From assembly GCA_024860865.1 (NCBI GenBank), contig JACRDV010000077.1, positions 1 through 14,888 on the forward strand: DNA of 14,888 bases, given 5' to 3'. The position numbers and the translations under genes are program-made. Source of the DNA: JACRDV01 sp024860865 [NCBI: Methanobacteriota archaeon]. GTDB lineage: Archaea; JACRDV01. Shown here piece after piece: positions 12,995 to 14,888 of the stretch; the stretch's first letter is position 1, and each line of letters begins with the position of its first letter. Below the pieces are notes generated by a model. It did not search any database. It was not told where the DNA came from and worked only from the letters and a program-made list of their open reading frames with translations.

Positions 12995-14476
12995 ATGGGA
13001 AAAAAGACATTTTTTCTGTTATTTTTAGTTATAATAATTTCATTTATAGTAAGAATTTCCACTGTGAGATTTCCATTTTTATTGGAGGCAGATCCTTGGT
13101 ACCATTTTAGATTGGCCGAGTCGATAGTTGAAACGGGTTCAAGGCCAGAGTGGGATTATCTGAGCAATGCGCCTGAAGGGTCTCCAGCTAATTATCCCCC
13201 TCTTTTGCATTATTCTTTAGCCTATTGTTTTCTATTCCTTAGAAATTTGGGATTTGTTGTGAGTTTAATCCAAGTTAGTCAAATATTTCCTGCTATAGTT
13301 GGGACGATGGCAGTTCTTGTCCTATACTTCTTGTCCTTGGAGTTATTCAATAGCAAAGCAATTGCTCTAGTCAGTTCTTTCTTTTTTGGGATAATGCCTG
13401 CCTTTATAACAAGGTCCCTCGCTGGATTTACAAGACCGGAAAACCTAGCTTTTTTGTTAATTTTAATTTCTATTCTCTATTTTCTGAAAAGTTATAAGGC
13501 AAGGCCAGTTTTTTATTCGATTATTTCAGGTTTGTTTCTCGGCCTTAGTGGCTTAACTTGGGTTGGTTGGATGTTTGGGATCATTCTCATAGCGCTGCTA
13601 TTTTTCTTAAAATTTTTAATTGAGCATAATCTATCACTTAGGAATTTCATAACAGTCATATTAGTTAGCGCAACTGTGGTGGGCCCTTGGATTTTGTGGA
13701 GTATTAAGATAGGAACGAGCATTTTTGCTGCTTTCTTAAACCCATTTCAACAGCAATCAATACATCATACTATAGTAATGGAGCTTCAGCATCCTACCTT
13801 GGAGATTTATTTCAAGATGTACGGATTTTTGCTCTTTATTTTTCCCTTTGGCTTGTGGTATATGTTAAGAAAAAGGAGCACCGAGAATGTTTTCATCGTT
13901 GCTTGGTTATTAATTGGGTTATATCTATCTTGGACAGGCATTCGATTTATGTTTATACCTGTACCTGCTATCTCTTTAGCCATTGGAATATTTATAGAAA
14001 AAGCCTTAGCACACAAGCAAAAACTGTGGAAAGTTATAGCTCCTTTTGCAATCGGGCTTTTAGTTTTTATTAGTTCTTATAATGCTTTTAGTTTTAGTTT
14101 GTCTGCAACCCCAATGGTCAATGATGAATATTATAAAGCTTTAATTTGGCTCAGAGATAACACTCCAAAAAATTCAATTACATTAGCTCCTTGGGACCAG
14201 GGTTATATCATCCAAGCCATTGCAAAGCGAAGAACAGTGCTTGATGGAGGAAGTCAGTTCAAAAATAGGACAAAAGAAGCTTTGGAGTTTTTTGCTAAAA
14301 CTAATAACGAGAAAATTAGCGATTTTATCCAGGGATATTCTATAGACTATATTTTAATTGACAAAAGATCGACAACCTTGTTGCCAATTTTTCAAACTTG
14401 GAAAGAAAAAACAAAGTTCAAGAAAGTCTTTGAAAATGATTATGCAAGCATTTATTCAACCAGTAGTGCTAAGTAA
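12995..14476 (+). CDS. divergent, short AglB/STT3-like membrane glycosyltransferase
   Basis: A 493-residue GT-C protein with about 11-13 transmembrane helices. It resembles the archaeal oligosaccharyltransferase AglB, which moves a lipid-linked glycan to Asn in N-X-S/T outside the cell. The first external loop has EADPWYHFR (31-39) with the metal-binding D33. The second motif region is RSLAGFTRPE (130-139) where STT3 has G-[FY]-xDxE, so the acidic residue is reduced to E139. IVMELQHPT (250-258) resembles the SVxE/TIxE loop with E253, and GIRFMF (315-320) carries the conserved Arg R317. The signature WWDYG becomes PWDQG (399-403). Only about 110 residues follow the last helix, against several hundred in typical AglB. 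It may be an atypical OST or a related GT-C enzyme. Confidence 0.75.
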   Translation: MGKKTFFLLFLVIIISFIVRISTVRFPFLLEADPWYHFRLAESIVETGSRPEWDYLSNAPEGSPANYPPLLHYSLAYCFLFLRNLGFVVSLIQVSQIFPAIVGTMAVLVLYFLSLELFNSKAIALVSSFFFGIMPAFITRSLAGFTRPENLAFLLILISILYFLKSYKARPVFYSIISGLFLGLSGLTWVGWMFGIILIALLFFLKFLIEHNLSLRNFITVILVSATVVGPWILWSIKIGTSIFAAFLNPFQQQSIHHTIVMELQHPTLEIYFKMYGFLLFIFPFGLWYMLRKRSTENVFIVAWLLIGLYLSWTGIRFMFIPVPAISLAIGIFIEKALAHKQKLWKVIAPFAIGLLVFISSYNAFSFSLSATPMVNDEYYKALIWLRDNTPKNSITLAPWDQGYIIQAIAKRRTVLDGGSQFKNRTKEALEFFAKTNNEKISDFIQGYSIDYILIDKRSTTLLPIFQTWKEKTKFKKVFENDYASIYSTSSAK

Positions 14477-14773
14477 ACTGCTCGAAGGCTAAAAGCTTGG
14501 TTCCAGCAACTCCCCCACTTTAGAAAGTATTTGAATTACGCCAAGAATTTAGCGAATCACTTAATCATTATTACATCTTTTTCAGTTTTGAGATGCGGGT
14601 CCTAAGGAGAAAGACCTTATTATCCCCATGCAATTTTATGGGTGGACCACTATTCTGGTCTTATACTAAGCTGTGATTTAGCAAAACCTACAGAATGGAT
14701 GTCCGGGTTTCCAAGGCAATTTTTGGATTTCGCTGATGGGAGGAGGCAAATATTAAATATATTCAGTAGGTGA
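14477..14773 (+). pseudogene. open frame interrupted by one TAA, after aglB
   Basis: In the frame that follows the aglB stop there are 42 stop-free codons (reading LKAWFQQLPHFRKYLNYAKN and on to SVLRCGS), one TAA at 14603-14605, then 55 more stop-free codons to a TGA at 14771-14773. The second part looks strongly protein-like: GERPYYPHAILWVDHYSGLI, then LAKPTEWMSGFPRQFLDFAD. PYYPHAILWVDHYSGLIL recalls proteins that present a 'LWVD..tG.il' beta hairpin, but I do not assign a family. It could be one decayed gene. The end lies inside the tandem repeat array. Confidence 0.4.
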
Positions 14774-14808
14774 ATTATTCAGTAGGTGAATTATTCAGTA
14801 GGTGAATA
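14761..14808. repeat. three tandem 16-bp repeats
   Basis: ATTCAGTAGGTGAATT occurs at 14761-14776 and 14777-14792 exactly, and at 14793-14808 with a changed last base. Each unit contains its own inverted repeat, ATTCA-gtagg-TGAAT, so each can form a 5-bp stem with a 5-base loop or serve as a dyad protein site. There are no spacers, so it is not a CRISPR array. Confidence 0.9.
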
Positions 14809-14888
14809 AATGAATTTGTCGACAGGGAAACCGAACTCAAAACCCTATTACTTCTAGTTGTTTCTCTCCGGGTTTTGCTTTGATTAGG
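14809..14888. other. window edge, nothing recognised
   Basis: The last 80 bases show no open frame of note and no RNA gene that I can support. Confidence 0.3.

Noticed and set aside
13855-14073. Plus-strand frame inside the aglB-like gene
   Set aside because: Alternative frame of a clear membrane protein; no independent support.
14761-14808. Possible CRISPR array
   Set aside because: Units are directly adjacent with no spacers, and no cas genes are present.

Overview
The window looks archaeal. It is A+T-rich. About half of the genes start with GTG or TTG placed behind purine-rich ribosome-binding sites, and several genes have TATA-like boxes about 25-30 bases before a leaderless or short-leader start. 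The gene content also fits: an AglB/STT3-like membrane glycosyltransferase, a KaiC/RadA-like protein, an AIR-synthase-related protein, paired pdxS/pdxT, a secreted CWB2-repeat protein and a membrane protein with two zinc ribbons. A Thermoproteota-type lineage such as Bathyarchaeia would fit, but this is inference and the sequence alone does not prove it.

Left part (1-3130): a possible small acidic protein on the minus strand (237-389), a flavin-reductase-like FMN protein (758-1327), an RmlD/MAT2B-like NAD(P)-dependent reductase (1405-2301), and an MntA-type antitoxin nucleotidyltransferase (2388-2792). The toxin partner of MntA, hepT, survives only as a frameshifted, internally deleted relic (2789-3015).

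Central operon (3131-6240): an AIR-synthase-related ATP-binding protein, pdxS, an overlooked 59-residue single-span membrane protein that starts on the base after the pdxS stop, and pdxT. PdxS and PdxT together make pyridoxal 5'-phosphate. The other two genes share the strand and tight spacing and are the most interesting part of this operon.

Accessory zone (6241-9176): mostly very A+T-rich DNA with decayed genes. It holds a shredded COG1373-type (AAA/DUF4143) relic on the minus strand, a small secreted orphan protein, a convergent hicA/hicB toxin-antitoxin pair whose stop codons share the bases TTAA, a glycosyltransferase-4 relic, and an unidentified minus-strand fragment.

Right part (9177-14888): a KaiC-like protein whose Walker A motif has lost its lysine, a secreted three-repeat CWB2 protein with a glycine/asparagine-rich, sequon-rich tail, a six-span membrane protein with a double zinc ribbon, and a short, divergent AglB/STT3-like protein. 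The secreted sequon-rich protein and the AglB-like enzyme lie about 1.2 kb apart and could be substrate and enzyme, which is a hypothesis. After aglB comes a reading frame interrupted by one stop, ending in three tandem 16-bp repeats.
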